Assembly (NCBI GenBank): GCA_021234155.1
Contig: JAJEKV010000064.1
Span: 1,054,001-1,118,000, forward strand
Reading direction: 5' to 3'
DNA length: 64,000 bases
From: Isoetes taiwanensis
Taxonomy: Eukaryota; Streptophyta; Lycopodiopsida; Isoetales; Isoetaceae
How positions within the stretch are numbered: the stretch's first letter is position 1; each line of letters starts with the position of its first letter. The position numbers were made by a program, and so were the translations under genes. Shown piece by piece: positions 35,395-46,481 of this stretch. Below the pieces are notes generated by a model that did no database searches, was not told where the DNA came from, and was given only the letters and a program-made list of their open reading frames with translations.

Positions 35395-36534
35395 TTGAGT
35401 GGTGGTTTTCTTTGGCCTCTACATGAAGATTGGCTTTATGAGCACAGAGGTGCGGGCGCCCATCTCATGCATCACACAATCCGACAACTCATATATGCTG
35501 ACGATATCAACCTCATGGCCTATACTTCAGAGGACATGCAACGTTACCTGGATGCTCTTGACACTTTTTGCCGATCCACTTGCATGCGAGTTAACTTGGC
35601 CGAAACTAGGGTGCTGCTAGTTTCGTCATCCCGTCAGCCGAGGCTTCCCTCATTCACTTACCAGGGACAAGACGTAGAGGTGGCTACGACCTACAAGTAC
35701 TTGTGGATCGAGTTCTCCACTATAACCCACTGGGATACTGCCATCACGTTGCGAGTCACAGAGGGTTGGAAAGCATTATATGCCATGCAGAACAACAACC
35801 ATAATGCAGAGTTGTATGCCTGGGGCTACCACGTTGGGATGTACAGGCAAACAGATGCGTACAGGTACGGACAAAGAAGGATCACAATGCACTAAAGTTG
35901 TACCTAGATGCTACTTTCCTTTGTAAGCTCTGGGATGCAGATGCTCTGACGCACGTTAAGCTGACACACTATCACCAGCAAAGTCAATCCTAGACCCACA
36001 CCAGTACTTTTACACCCATTGGCCCATGAAGAAGCGTAGACTTATAGCTTCCATTCGCACGGGTGCACATCATCTCCGCATTGAGACAGGGCATTGGACT
36101 CGGGAAGCACGGGAGGAGAGGTTTTGTCAGTGTTGCCACCAGGGCACCATTGATGATGAATGCCATGCCCTCCAGATCTGCCCAGCGTTTGCCCATATCA
36201 GAGCGCGGTATGTTCGGTACTAGTGCCTGGCTAGCCGTTGCATGAGTCATTGAATACGACGTTCATTCATAGGCTTGTTGGGGTCATACCTCCAGGAGGT
36301 TATGGATGCACGGACTCAGTTGTGTCCTCTGGGGCAGTATTGAATTGTCCTATACAATTGTACAGTGTACCAGCATACTTATTACTGCTAAGGTTTTTCC
36401 TTCAAAAATCCTTCGGAGCGGGGGTTTTTTAATCCTCACAATAATACGCTTGCTGCTATCTTTTTGTTTGGGTCCATAGGCCAATTGGTCTCCGTGGACA
36501 ATAAAATCTATTCTATTCTATTCTATTCTATTCT
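35395..36534 (+). mobile_element. LINE fragment with YADD box and (TTCTA)n tail
   Basis: The open stretch 35395-35895 has the reverse transcriptase core LIYADDINLMAYTSEDMQRY, MRVNLAETRVLL and VATTYKYLWIEFS. The catalytic YADD is intact. After frameshifts come DALTHVKLTHY, then RRLIASIRTGAHHLRIETGH and a Cys/His motif CQCCHQGTIDDECHALQICP. This is the C-terminal zinc-finger-like region of some LINE lineages. The 3' end is GGTCTCCGTGGACAATAAAA followed by TTCTA units at 36509-36534, not poly-A. It is 5'-truncated and belongs to a lineage different from the L1-type element at 6464. Confidence 0.8.
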
Positions 36535-37950
36535 TTTTTTTCTTTTTTTTTCCTTTTCCATGGCTTCTTTTCTCTATGTATCTTGAGACCTTCTTGTGCT
36601 TTTGGTTCGCCTCCCTCCACATTCTTCAGAATGATCATGTAGAGTCGTTCGTCCTCTAGGATGTTATTTGTATGATTCTTACCCCTTTGGCTGTGCAGAC
36701 TCAGTAGAGGTCAATCAAGTGGATAGTATGGGGCCTGCAGCTATAGTACTCGTTGGTGAAGGAAGATAGTTGTGACCTTGCTCAAACAATCCAAGTTTTA
36801 TAAGCATATCTTTTGTGCATGCTTTATGGCTTATAGGATGAGGCCTTTGTTGAGAAAGGCCCCTATAGTACTTACGCCATGCGAAGAAGATGCAGAGGGT
36901 GTTCATCTTATATCCTTTTTGTCCTTTATCTGATACTCTCCTTAGTCAAAGGAGAAAGATTGAATATTTGGATCCTTCCTTTTGGCGGCCATCTTTCAAG
37001 AATATATGTCGGAGTTGCTTCATGGTTTGAGAGTCTGTGCCACTGAGGTAGCATCTTGGATCTATAAGAGGTTGTAGCACCACTTGGCTCTATCTCTTGA
37101 TTGTGGATGATGGTTCCTTTGAGTTGGAATAAGTCTCTAGATGCAAGCATGGCCTGTGCTCCCTTGTCCCAGCCAAGGGATGCTTTGTTGATTAGTGAAT
37201 GATCTTGAGCTCTGCTATGATAAAGCCATGGGGTCCCAGAGTGGGAGAACTTTGGATAGCCTCAACCTTGGTCTGGATAGTTGACAAGATCTATCGGATG
37301 GGTCCCGGTGTTGATGTTCAGAGGTAGCTTTGATGCTGCGTTCTGCAGCGACGAGGTTGCTGATTTCGGGGGAGGAGCTTCATCGAGCATTTGCATTGGG
37401 CTTAGCATTTTAACACCGTGTTTCACTGTAGCTTTACTGCAGGTTGTTCACTACGCAGAGTAGGTTCTCTATTGTCCGATCATAGGGCCAAATTTTGAAG
37501 GCAAGTGCAACGTAAATAAGTGGAAGAGCAGCTTTGGGCCAGTCTGTTTTGTACCAGTCTTATATTGTACTTGTTGTATTTCTAGGAAAACAAACTTCCA
37601 CTCCAATAGTATCCGTTCATGGAGAAGATGTTGAGGAAGGTTTGTGAATACTGGACGTATGTTGTAGAATGGATAACATGTCTACATTTCTTAGGAATTG
37701 TAGAAGGATGGCTCTAGTGGATATATAGAGTAGATCAAAACTGGACTAGAATATCAAATCTGTTAAGAACAATTTACATTACTTAAAATTTAACTTTTAA
37801 AGCATAGAAATAGCACAATCATATAAGCTTTGCTGCAATTTATTTGTTTCTTATGCAACATTTCGTAGTTCCCTTGGTAGATTTAGCCTTAGAGGTACCC
37901 TATTTAGGTTATAGAAAAGAAATCTCAAAGGAATATATCATTTTTTTTTA
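36535..37950. other. no gene seen
   Basis: Mixed composition with a T-rich start. No domain or repeat family recognised. Confidence 0.3.
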
Positions 37951-37952
37951 AT

Positions 37953-38800
37953 GATGTTTGCCCTTCATGTAAGCGATGTACACCAGTGATCTTTAATAAT
38001 GATAGTTATAACTCTTCTCAAGATGAAGACTACAATTTGTCCACAATAGAAGAAGAGGATGATTCGGCAGAAGAAACTAATGTGAATGACTCAGTAAATA
38101 AGATGTGAAAAAGGATAATGGCATTGATAGGGATTACTTTGATTTGAACTCTAAATCAATTGACAATCTTGAGCAGTCTGTTGTTGGAAAAGCTCAAAGG
38201 AAGAGGCATCGTTATGGAGCATAGAAGGATTGGTTGGGTAGTAAATGGGCTGCCAATAGGAGGTTTGAAAATGATTGGCTTGCTGAATATCCTTTTATTG
38301 AGCCCATATATATAGGTGGGTGCACAATAGTCAAATGTAATATATGATCATGGAAAAATAAATTGCATAAGCCTTTGTAGTGCAAGAAAAATCCCATTGC
38401 TCGTCATGTTAAAAAGCTGAAAAGCAAAATTATAGTAGATGGAGTCACGGAGTACATATTTATCGGATGGGAAAGTCCCAAATAAAAATGTTCATGCTAG
38501 AAATGCTCAACAATTTGAGAAGTATCAAGCATTAGCAGTTGCAAAGGAACGGAAAGAGACAATATTCCATTGCATGTTTCAAAAGCAAGAGCTCTTGAAT
38601 TTACTCAAATGAGAACAACTTTTCATTTATTGCAACATGGATGCCCAATTAGAGATTATCCAGAGCATAAATCATTGCTTTAGGCTCACAGGATTCTAAA
38701 TATACCATCTTCACATTGGTCTAAAAGTGCGGGTTGGGATTTTGCAGGACGTATGACAGAAGTTGCTAAATATGAGCTATGAAATTTGATTAAACATACA
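37953..38800 (+). pseudogene. hAT-like (ZNF862-type) transposase, N-terminal part
   Basis: Plus-strand frames with many stops read, in order, CPSCKRCTPVIF, an acidic stretch (STIEEEDDSAEE), KWAANRRFENDWLAEYPFIE, IVKCNI...WKNKLHKP...ARHVKK (a degraded zinc-finger-like region), EFTQMRTTFHLLQHGCPIRD and PSSHWSKSAGWDFAGRMTEV. This is the N-terminal layout of hAT-superfamily proteins related to ZNF862/C17orf113. The catalytic DDE part and dimerisation domain are absent, so it is a dead fragment. Confidence 0.6.
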
Positions 38801-39220
38801 ATTCTTATTCAAAATTTTGTTCTTTGCTTTTACTATTCTTACATTTTTTTCACTTTGGTTTCAATGGTTGCACATGAAGTTAATATCAAATTGGATCTTA
38901 TATCCCTCCAAACTTTGGCTGGAAATTTTTGTGAGATAGAATAGATCTATGTTTTTTCACTTTAAATGCATATCTATCTATAGCTGAATTTCATCTCATC
39001 TTAGTTGTTGTCATGTTTCCAAGTTAAAAAGGCAAAGCATCACCTAATGCCTTCCATGTGATAAGTTCCAAAGAATTTGGATCTCTTGCATGTTTCTTAA
39101 ATACTCTACTGTGTGCATGTACCTATCTGTCAAAATACCATGCATATTACCAATTGGTCCAACTATTTAGTAATATTAAAAGGCCTTTAAATATTTGTAG
39201 TATAAATCCTTATTGTGTAT

Positions 39221-39707
39221 ATGAATAGAATGGATTAGAATAGAATGTATTTTTATCATCCACGGAGACTAATTAGCCTATGGGACCCAAAAAAAGCGAG
39301 CAGCAAGCGTATTATTGTCAAGATTAAAAAGCCCATGTCCGAAGGGTTTTCGAGGGAAAAACCTTAGCACGTGCCTCTCGAGTCCATCAGCATGTCTCAA
39401 TACCGAGGCGATGTGCTATTAGTCTGCGCTTCTTCATGGGCAAATGGGTGCGCAAGTAGTGTTGTGGGCCTCATGTGAGTCTAGAATTGACTTGCCACCG
39501 ATAGTGTGCCATCTTAACATGCGTCAAAGCATCTGCATCGCAAAGCTTGCCAAGGAAGCAAGCATCAAGGTACTGCCTCAATGCATCGTGGTCCTTCTCT
39601 GTACGTACATGCTCGTATCTGTGTACCTGTACATTCCATCGTGAGAACTGCTGAGCTTGCTTGTCCTTCCAGATCGGCTCTTGTTTATTAAGTAGATGCA
39701 TAGAATA
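39221..39707 (-). mobile_element. second copy of the TTCTA-tailed LINE, 5'-truncated
   Basis: The minus strand reads KDHDALRQYLDACFLGKLCD and DADALTHVKMAHY, matching the 3' coding part of the copy at 35395. The 3' region has AATAATACGCTTGCTGCT, TAGTCTCCGTGGATGATAAA and degraded TTCTA units at about 39222-39247. It lies in opposite orientation to the other copy, forming a long inverted repeat about 2.7 kb apart. Its 5' end abuts the primer-binding-site-like sequence of the Copia element at 39716. Confidence 0.8.
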
Positions 39708-39739
39708 TTTACACGGGTATCAGAGAAAAGTATTTCCAT

Positions 39740-40800
39740 ATGTCTACCCAATTTGGGGCATCCTTATTCAATGCAATCGAAATCTTTAATGGTGGATTTG
39801 GCTTTCAAGTATGGAAAGCCAAGATCAAAAGAATTCTGAAATCATAAGGGGTCTAGGATATTGTCAATCAGCAGATAGGCTGCAACTGGCCATGGCGAGA
39901 CTTGAGAAGCTCAAGTTAAGTGATGAAGAAGTGAATAAAAAAAAGGATAAGTCCAAAGGCAAGATTGGTACATTGGCTGCCTCGGCAAAAACCAGTGAAG
40001 CTAAGCAAAGTAGGTTCCAATATTTTGTTAAGTTTGCAAGGTTTGTCCCCTCAAGGTATGTGGTTGTATCTTCTCAAGAATTTTGAATCTAAGTGTTCAT
40101 CACAGATTGATGTTTTAGAGGAACTAAGACGTCTTAAATATCAAGAAGGTGATAATCTTGAAGTTTTTTTTTAAATCTTGGATATGATATTATTTGATCT
40201 GAAAGCTGTTGGTGCTGTGTTTTCATAAGAGGCCGAGTTACTAGCCATCTTAAGGGATTTTTCTGCTTATGAACAAATTGCAATTCTTGTAAGGAATGTA
40301 GAAAAGAACCGTGAAGAAGCAGAAAGAATAGTATGCACTGAGATTGAGCAAAGAAGGGTTACAAAGGATGATGATGAAGGAGCGAAACTTTTATACACTA
40401 GACATACTTGCGGACATGGTAGAGGAGGTAAAATGCTTTGTTTGTAATGCATATGGTAATGTGAAAGCTAACTGTCCAAATCTAGCCAAAGAGATTTCTT
40501 GCTATAATTGAGGTGGAAGGGGACACATCTCTTCAAACTGCAGTCCTAAGAATCGAGGGAGAAATATAGGTGAAAGAGGAAGTATAGCACGTGGTAATGT
40601 ATCCATCAGGAGCGGAGGTCAAGAAAAACCAACTGGCATAAACATGGCCATTGAAACAAGTATAAAAGAAGATGCTAAGGTAATTCCTAAGTCTTGTTTT
40701 GATATTAAGAATGATACACATGCTAATTGCCTTGTAATAGATAGTTGAGCTGAGCAACCCATAGTCAGCCCTTCAAAAACGCTTGTAGAATGCTTAGAAA
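39740..40800 (+). pseudogene. Copia-1 gag and zinc knuckle
   Basis: It starts MSTQFGASLFNAIEIFNGGF and GFQVWKAKIKRIL, the Copia gag N-terminus, with an early TAA. Further on, FESKCSSQIDVLEELRRLKY is the UBN2-type gag core and REEAERIVCTEIEQRR follows. Around 40490-40560 two knuckle-like remnants occur, with stops. A short protease trace around 40730-40760 reads VIDS, then a stop. Confidence 0.7.
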
Positions 40801-41089
40801 AAGGAATGAGATATATTCAATTGGGCAATGGGAATTTGCAATAAGTTGAAGCAATGGGATTGCTAGAGTTGTTTGATCTGGATGGAAATCCTATAAGCTT
40901 GAAAGATGTGTTGTGTATACCTAATTTGATCAAGAATTTAATTTCCGTTAGCCAGTTAGTGGACTTGGGGTATAAGGTTGTGCAATAAGAAAGTTATTTT
41001 TCTAGCTAAAAGAAATGGAGACACGTTTGAATTAAACAAGAATGAAGTATGTAGTGTGAATGCAACAATGCTTCCATCAGTCAAATTAT

Positions 41090-41946
41090 AGCATGAAAGG
41101 TTAGCTCATACGCACGTCAAAAATACTGAGTTCATGGCTAAGAAAGGCTTAATGGATTGTTCATAGAGAAGTGTCAGTTTGTTTGCCATGGATGTATGTT
41201 AGGAAAGCATACAAGAATACCTTTTAAAAAGAATAGTCAGCATGCAAATGATCTTTTTGAATTTGTACACATAGATCTTTGTGGGCCGATGAATATAAAA
41301 AGTGTGAGTGAGAAAAGGTATTATATTTCTTTCATTGATGATTTCAGTAGAAGATCCAAGTGTTATTTCTTAATTGAGAAATGACAAGCATTGGAAGCGT
41401 TTAAACAATTTGTAGCATAAGTGAATGTGAAATGGGAAAAAAGGTCAAATGTATAAAGTCAGATAGAGGCAAACAGTACTTGCTAAAAAGTTTAAGGAGT
41501 TTCTGTTTAGAAAAAGGAATAAGAAGGCAACTTACTTGTAGATATACTCCTCAACAAAATGGAGTTGCAGAACGTAAAAATAGAACAGTATTAGATGCTA
41601 CTAGATCAATGATAAAGCATGTGAAACTACCAAATTACTTATGGGTAGAAGCAGTTAAGACTGCCTTCATATTCAAAATAGATTGCTTTCAATCAGCATA
41701 AAAGGCTATATTCCAGAAGAATTTTGGACTGGGAGGCAACAAAAATATGATAAATTTAAAGTATATAGATGTCTAACGTATGTTCGTGTTGCAGAAGAAT
41801 TGCGAACTAAGCTTGAGGATCGAGCGATGGAGGGTTTTCTTGTTGGCTACTATGAGAAAGCAAAAGTTTATTGGTTATATAATCCGGATTCCAAGAAAGT
41901 ATATGTTAATAGGGATGTAACCTTTAATGAAGTAATCTTATGTTAG
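41090..41946 (+). pseudogene. Copia-1 integrase
   Basis: CHGCMLGKHTRIPFKKNSQH is the gag-pre-integrase zinc-binding end. FVHIDLCGPMNIKS and ISFIDDFSRR follow with the first catalytic aspartates. KCIKSDRGKQYL and LTCRYTPQQNGVAERKNRTV are the second aspartate region and the glutamate motif. YNPDSKKVYVNRDVTFNE closes the domain at 41946. Four frames are needed to follow it. Confidence 0.85.
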
Positions 41947-41949
41947 TAG

Positions 41950-42485
41950 GGATAGTTTTTGATGAAGCAGCGATAAAAATTGGCAAACCCCAAGAAGCAC
42001 TGTACATCTTTAACTGAGGAAGGTGTTTTTCAATCAAGAACTATGCTGACATTCTCTAGATCCATGGAAACACCCTGAGGTATGACGCGATAGCCAAGAA
42101 ACTCAAAATTATCCTGCTCGAATTGACATTTCTCCAGCTTGGCATAAAGTCCATGTTCCCGCAACTTCTGAAGGCCTTCTGAACATGTTCTTCATGCTCT
42201 GCCAAAGTCTTCGAATAAACTAGAATATCATCCAGATAGATGATCACAAAGAGATCCAAAACCTCCCGAAAAACATCGTTAGCATGTGCTGAAAGACTGC
42301 TAGAGCATTGGTAAGGCCAAAAGGACTATACCGAGTTCGAAAGGCTGTCTTCCACTCATCATCTTCCCTGATCCGAATAACATTATAGGCACGTCGAAGA
42401 TTGAATTGGTAAAGTCTCGTGCACCTTGTAGTCCGTTAAGTAACTCTGGAAGCAAAGGGAGAGGATACCGATTACGGGAGTGATC
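41950..42485 (-). mobile_element. Ty3-gypsy reverse transcriptase fragment
   Basis: The minus strand reads [57 protein letters not shown] (catalytic YLDD), RVFPWI-type sequence and CFLGFANFYRCFIKNYP. This is the core of a Ty3/gypsy reverse transcriptase, in several frames. It sits between the Copia-1 integrase and reverse transcriptase in opposite orientation, with neither LTR nor other domains. It is a fragment, probably inserted or left after deletion of a larger element. Confidence 0.82.
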
Positions 42486-42489
42486 AAAT

Positions 42490-43140
42490 ATTAAAAGATG
42501 CCAAGGTTAAGAAGGAGATTACAGATAAGTATACTCTAGAAAAAGAGGAGAGAAGTGAAATGTCTATAGATATAGATGATAATAATGACACTGAAGTCTT
42601 AAACAGGAATCAGATAAATAAGGTACCCATTGATGACTCCCAACCTCCTAAAAAACATAAAAGTGAAGTTGAATATTTAAGGGAGAATTTGCAAGTAGAT
42701 GAGAATTTGTATAGTAGGCAAGAATCGGGTAAAAGTAGATGTTTGCAAGCAATTTTTTTTTCCAGATGATTATGTCCCCCCAATAATGGCACTGTTTGAA
42801 CCTGGTATACCTAACAGTTTTGATGAAACAATTAATGCGGAAGATGCTGAAAAATGGAAACATGCAATGGACGATGAGATGCAGTCATTTATTAATAATA
42901 AAACATTTGAACTAGTAAAATGTCCAGAAGGGAAGAATGTAGTTGGAAACAAATGGATTTTTAAATTAAAAGGGGATCGGATGGAAGCTTATAAAAATAT
43001 AAAGCCAGACTTGTCACGCATAGAGCGTCTCATAGAAAAAAGGTATAGATTATGGAGAAACCTTTTCACCTCTTGTTAAGCTAACCAGTTTAAGAACTGT
43101 TCTAGCATATGTGAATGCCAATGACCTAGAGCTACATCAT
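42490..43140 (+). pseudogene. Copia-1 reverse transcriptase, 5' part
   Basis: Acidic linker SIDIDDNNDTEV, then FEPGIPNSFDETINAEDAEK, WKHAMDDEMQSF, NKTFELVKCPEGKNVVGNKW and IFKLKG. In the next frame [20 protein letters not shown] and LELHHMDV follow. The catalytic region continues beyond the Copia-2 insertion at 45841. About 100 bases of unexplained sequence stand between LELHHMDV and the LTR. Confidence 0.8.
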
Positions 43141-43244
43141 ATGGATGTAAGCTCTTTGAAGTTTGCACTACAATTGTAAACTTAAATGTTCGTTTTTGCA
43201 TGCTAGCAAGGTGACTTAATGACAACTTTTAAATACAAATTCAA

Positions 43245-43640
43245 TGGTAAGAAAATAGATTCACTGTAGCAATTTGAAGGATCCTGTTCCTATGACCACT
43301 ATTCATTCATCAAACTATTGCTTCCATCTCCTTCATTATCTGATCCGTTTCAACCTTAGATGAACTACTCTAGATCGCATCATCCAGTCTATCAGTCATG
43401 GCATCAGTTCATCTTGTTCTATTATTCTTTCATTACCACACGGAATGGTATGTCATCTACTACCTCTTTGATATATTTAGCTTATTAGTTATTTAGATAC
43501 TTCCCATATTAGCTTAAGCATTGTCAATTGTTTGTATGCTCACATATGAGCTCTTGTAACCATTAGAGAAATGTTGTCTCTATCCTAGAAAATCATCTTT
43601 AAATAATCCCATGGTGGGATTATAACATGAACCCTTAACA
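43245..43640 (-). repeat. 3' LTR of Copia-2
   Basis: Shares with the other LTR the blocks AACTATTGCTTC, CCAGTCTATCAGTCATG, TCATTA(C/T)CACACGG and AACATGAACCCTTAACA in the same order and spacing. It is the 3' LTR because the element is on the minus strand. Confidence 0.85.
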
Positions 43641-43694
43641 TTCCCCCTTCTTGTCATAATCATAGCAGTTCAACAGATGTTTCAGCTTTACATA

Positions 43695-44277
43695 TCATAT
43701 CTTTGTCAGAGCTTTCGTCAATAGATCTGCTAGCTGCTCTTCTATACTTATGTAACAGATTTCAATAATTCCTTTGTTCACTACATCTCTGACAAAATGC
43801 ATTTGGATCTCTATATGTTTCGCTTTCTCATGAAGTACTGGATTCTTGCACATGGCAATACGACTCTGATTATCAGAATATAGCATAGTAGCTCGTTATT
43901 GTTTCATGCCAAGTTCAATCAGCAATATTTTACACCATATTATTTCTTTGGCAGCCAGACAAGTAGCAACATATTCTGCTTCAGTTGTGTGCTATAGCTG
44001 CTTGTTTTTTACATTTCCATGGAATGGGACTGTTATCTAGCAACAGAATAAATCATGAGGTTGACTTCCTACTATCTAAATCTCCTGCCCAGTCTAAGTC
44101 AATGTAAGCTCTTAATTTCAACTCTTTGCAGTCAAAGACTAATGCATGATTTAATGTATCTTTAAGATATCTGAATACCCTTTTGACTGCATTCCAGTGA
44201 GCTTTCCCTGGGTTTGTATTGTATCTGCTCAATAGGTTTACAACAAAAGTGATATCCGGATGTGTACATATGAACAA
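43695..44277 (-). pseudogene. Copia-2 RNase H remnant
   Basis: The minus strand reads HPDITFVVNLLSRYNTNPGK, AHWNAVKRVFRYLKDTLNHA, YIDLDWAGDLDSRKST, then after a break MLYSDNQSRIAMCKNPVLHE and EEQLADLLTKALTK. These are the late reverse transcriptase / RNase H motifs of Copia elements (HWxAxKRxxRYL, DxDWAGD, DNQSxIxL, ADxLTK). The break lies at about 43890-44050. Confidence 0.85.
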
Positions 44278-44302
44278 ATATAATAGGCAATCTATTAGCT
44301 CT

Positions 44303-45453
44303 CTATAAGGTGTTCAAGCCATCATCTCCTAGTTGTACGTGTTCGTTCCTTTTTCTTGAGCAATCCTTAAGCAGTTTCGAAGATGATGCTATGCATCTCT
44401 CATCTCCACTATCTATTATAAATAGTTCATCATTAGTATTCTTCCTACTTTCACTTAGCACAACTAAGGCATTAGAATTTACCTCATCAAGTTCTTCTTC
44501 TGGCTCCACTTCCTTAGCCACATTTACATCAGGGTTTTTCCTTGCAATATTTCTTCCTCTACCAGCACCAGCTCTCCCTCTTCCTCTACTTGCTCTTGAA
44601 GTAGAGCACCTGGTTGCTATATGCCCTCTACCCCCACAATTAAAGCATTCAATCCCTTTCATTTTTTGACAGTTCATGTTAAGATGCCTATAAAGATTGC
44701 AATAGAAACAAGGCCCAATCCTTTTGGAAACACCATCGCCTTCTCTTCCCCTTTGACTGTTACCCCTGCCTTTGTACCTAGTATAAAGTATCTCAACCTT
44801 TTCTTCCGCTTTTTGACTCAAAGCTTTCTGTCCGAATTCCGTCCTTTCTCCTGTTTCTTCCCTTGTCTTTGCAACCTTCGTAAGCAATGTTACCAGATTA
44901 TCATGACCACCAAGTGCCCTTGCTATTATGAGTACCTGATGTTGTTGAGTCATATGAACTCCTGCTGCTTCCAAATCTGCCACTATATTGTCAAAGTTCT
45001 TGAAGTCCTCTTTAATATTTTCTAGTTGCATCTGCCTCAACTCCATGTCCAGAACATTTATTTGTGAAGTTATCTTTGATTCAAAGTGCTCACGCAAATA
45101 TTCCCAAATTTCCTTGTGTGACTTTCCTCTGATCTTCAAAAAATTGAAGATCCAACCTTGCTTAAGAGTATGCCCCTAGGTTCTTTAACTTTTCCAACAA
45201 ATGATATCTTTTCTAATGCACTAGAACTCTCTGCTTCACCAGTTATAGCTGATGCACCCTCTTTTCCCGAAGATGAGCTAGCCTCTGTAGACAGGGCAGG
45301 TTGTGCACTGCTATCTCCTTCTCCTGTGGCAATTTCCAATAAATCCTCAGCCTCTAGCACATGAATTATTTTCTCTTTCCACACCTGAAATCTCGGACCT
45401 CCTTCATACACTTCAACATGAGCCAACAAACTTGCACCGTACCTGCTAGTCAA
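44303..45453 (-). pseudogene. Copia-2 gag with two zinc knuckles and start of protease
   Basis: Two overlapping frames: 45453-45136 reads RYGASLLAHVEVYEGGPRFQ and VWKEKI, and 45139-44303 reads IWEYLREHFESKITSQINVL. One frameshift lies near 45136. Two CX2CX4HX4C knuckles are intact, CFYCNLYRHLNMNC and CFNCGGRGHIATRC, followed by an Arg-Gly-rich tract and the protease motif IIDSGDERCIASSS. The frame then runs into the RNase H segment through the deletion. An ATG at the expected start seems to read TTG. Apart from the frameshift this gag is the best-preserved retroelement protein in the nest. Confidence 0.85.
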
Positions 45454-45841
45454 TGGTAAGAAAATACATTCACTGTAGCAAATTGAAGGATCCGATTTCT
45501 GTGACCACTATTCATTCATCAAACTATTGCTTCTATCACCTTCACTATCTGATCTGTTTCGACCTTAGATGAATCTACTTCAGATCACATAATCCAGTCT
45601 ATCAGTCATGACATCAGTTCATCCCGTTCTGTTATTCTTTCATTATCACACGGCATGGTATGTTGTCTACTACCTCTTTGATATATTTAGCTTATTACTT
45701 ATTTAGATACTTCCCATATTAGCTTAAACGTTGTCACCTATTTGTATGAGCTCTTGCAACCATTAGAAAAATGCTATCTCTATCCTAGAAATATCATCTC
45801 CAAGTAATCCCATGGTGAGATTATAACATGAACCCTTAACA
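45454..45841 (-). repeat. 5' LTR of Copia-2
   Basis: See the 3' LTR; the copy begins TGTTAAGGGTTCATG on the minus strand at 45841. The usual primer-binding site is not evident between it and gag. Confidence 0.85.
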
Positions 45842-46153
45842 AACACAACTTTTTTAAATGCGGATATTGAGGAAGAAATATACATGGAACAAGCTCCGAG
45901 TTTTGAGCAAGGAGAACACATGGTATAGAAGCTAAAAAATGTAGTTTACGGATTAAGACAAGCTTCAAGACAGCGATATGTATGCATGGATAATTATCTA
46001 AGAGCAAGGGTTTGAGAAATTAAAAGTCTGATGGTAATCTTTATATTTTTCGCAACAATGATGATTTTTATATAATAGCTCTATATGTAGATGATTGTAT
46101 AATGGTATCAAATAGTACAAATTGCTTAGATCATTGCAAAATAGTCATAAAGC

Positions 46154-46267
46154 AAAAGTTCAAGATGACAGATCTAAGTAAGCTTAAGCTATTTCTTGAA
46201 TTAGAGGCCCAAAAGTTCAAAATGACAGATCTAAGTAAGCTTAAGCTATTTCTTGAATTAGAGGTCC
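46154..46267 (+). repeat. 57-base tandem duplication inside Copia-1
   Basis: AAAAGTTCAAGATGACAGAT at 46154 recurs at 46211 with only a few differences. The unit is 19 codons long, so the frame is kept and the peptide MTDLSKLKLFLELE appears twice. Confidence 0.92.
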
Positions 46268-46307
46268 ATAGAGATAGAAAGGCTAGAAAAATGATTCTTA
46301 CACAAAC

Positions 46308-46311
<4 letters not shown>

Positions 46312-46349
<38 letters not shown>

Positions 46350-46481
46350 TTTGAAGGCACGGTTGGTGGAACTTGCACCCACCCACATCTCCCACCCGAT
46401 GGTAGCCAGTGGGTTTTGAACCCTAGTGGGGATCATCCCAATCCAAGGCCTTACCACTAGACCGCCACCGCGATGGGCAAG
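46312..46481 (-). mobile_element. tRNA-derived SINE with poly-A tail
   Basis: On the minus strand it starts near GCCCATCGCG, has box A GTGGCGGTCTAGTGGTAAGG, box B GGGTTCAAAACCC (plus 46411-46423), a short body ending in CCAACCGTGCC, and a 37-base poly-A (plus-strand T run 46312-46348). Flanking AACAAGA occurs at 46305-46311 and 46482-46488, consistent with a target duplication. It splits the Copia-1 frame exactly between LTQT and RNIQG. A LINE partner would be needed for its movement. Confidence 0.85.

Larger units (their letters stand above)
43245..45841 (-). mobile_element. Ty1-copia element 2, LTR-bounded, internally deleted
   Basis: Two direct repeats of about 390-400 bases (43245-43640 and 45454-45841) flank a minus-strand interior. 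Read on the minus strand each LTR starts TGTTAAGGGTTCATG and ends near TTTTCTTACCA. The interior holds gag, the start of protease and RNase H only; integrase and most of the reverse transcriptase are gone. The LTRs differ at many positions, so the insertion is not recent. It lies inside the reverse transcriptase of Copia-1 in opposite orientation. I could not define a clean 5-base target duplication. Confidence 0.85.

Noticed and set aside
44310-45025. Plus-strand ORFs of 119 and 134 codons
   Set aside because: They are shadows of the Copia-2 gag on the minus strand.
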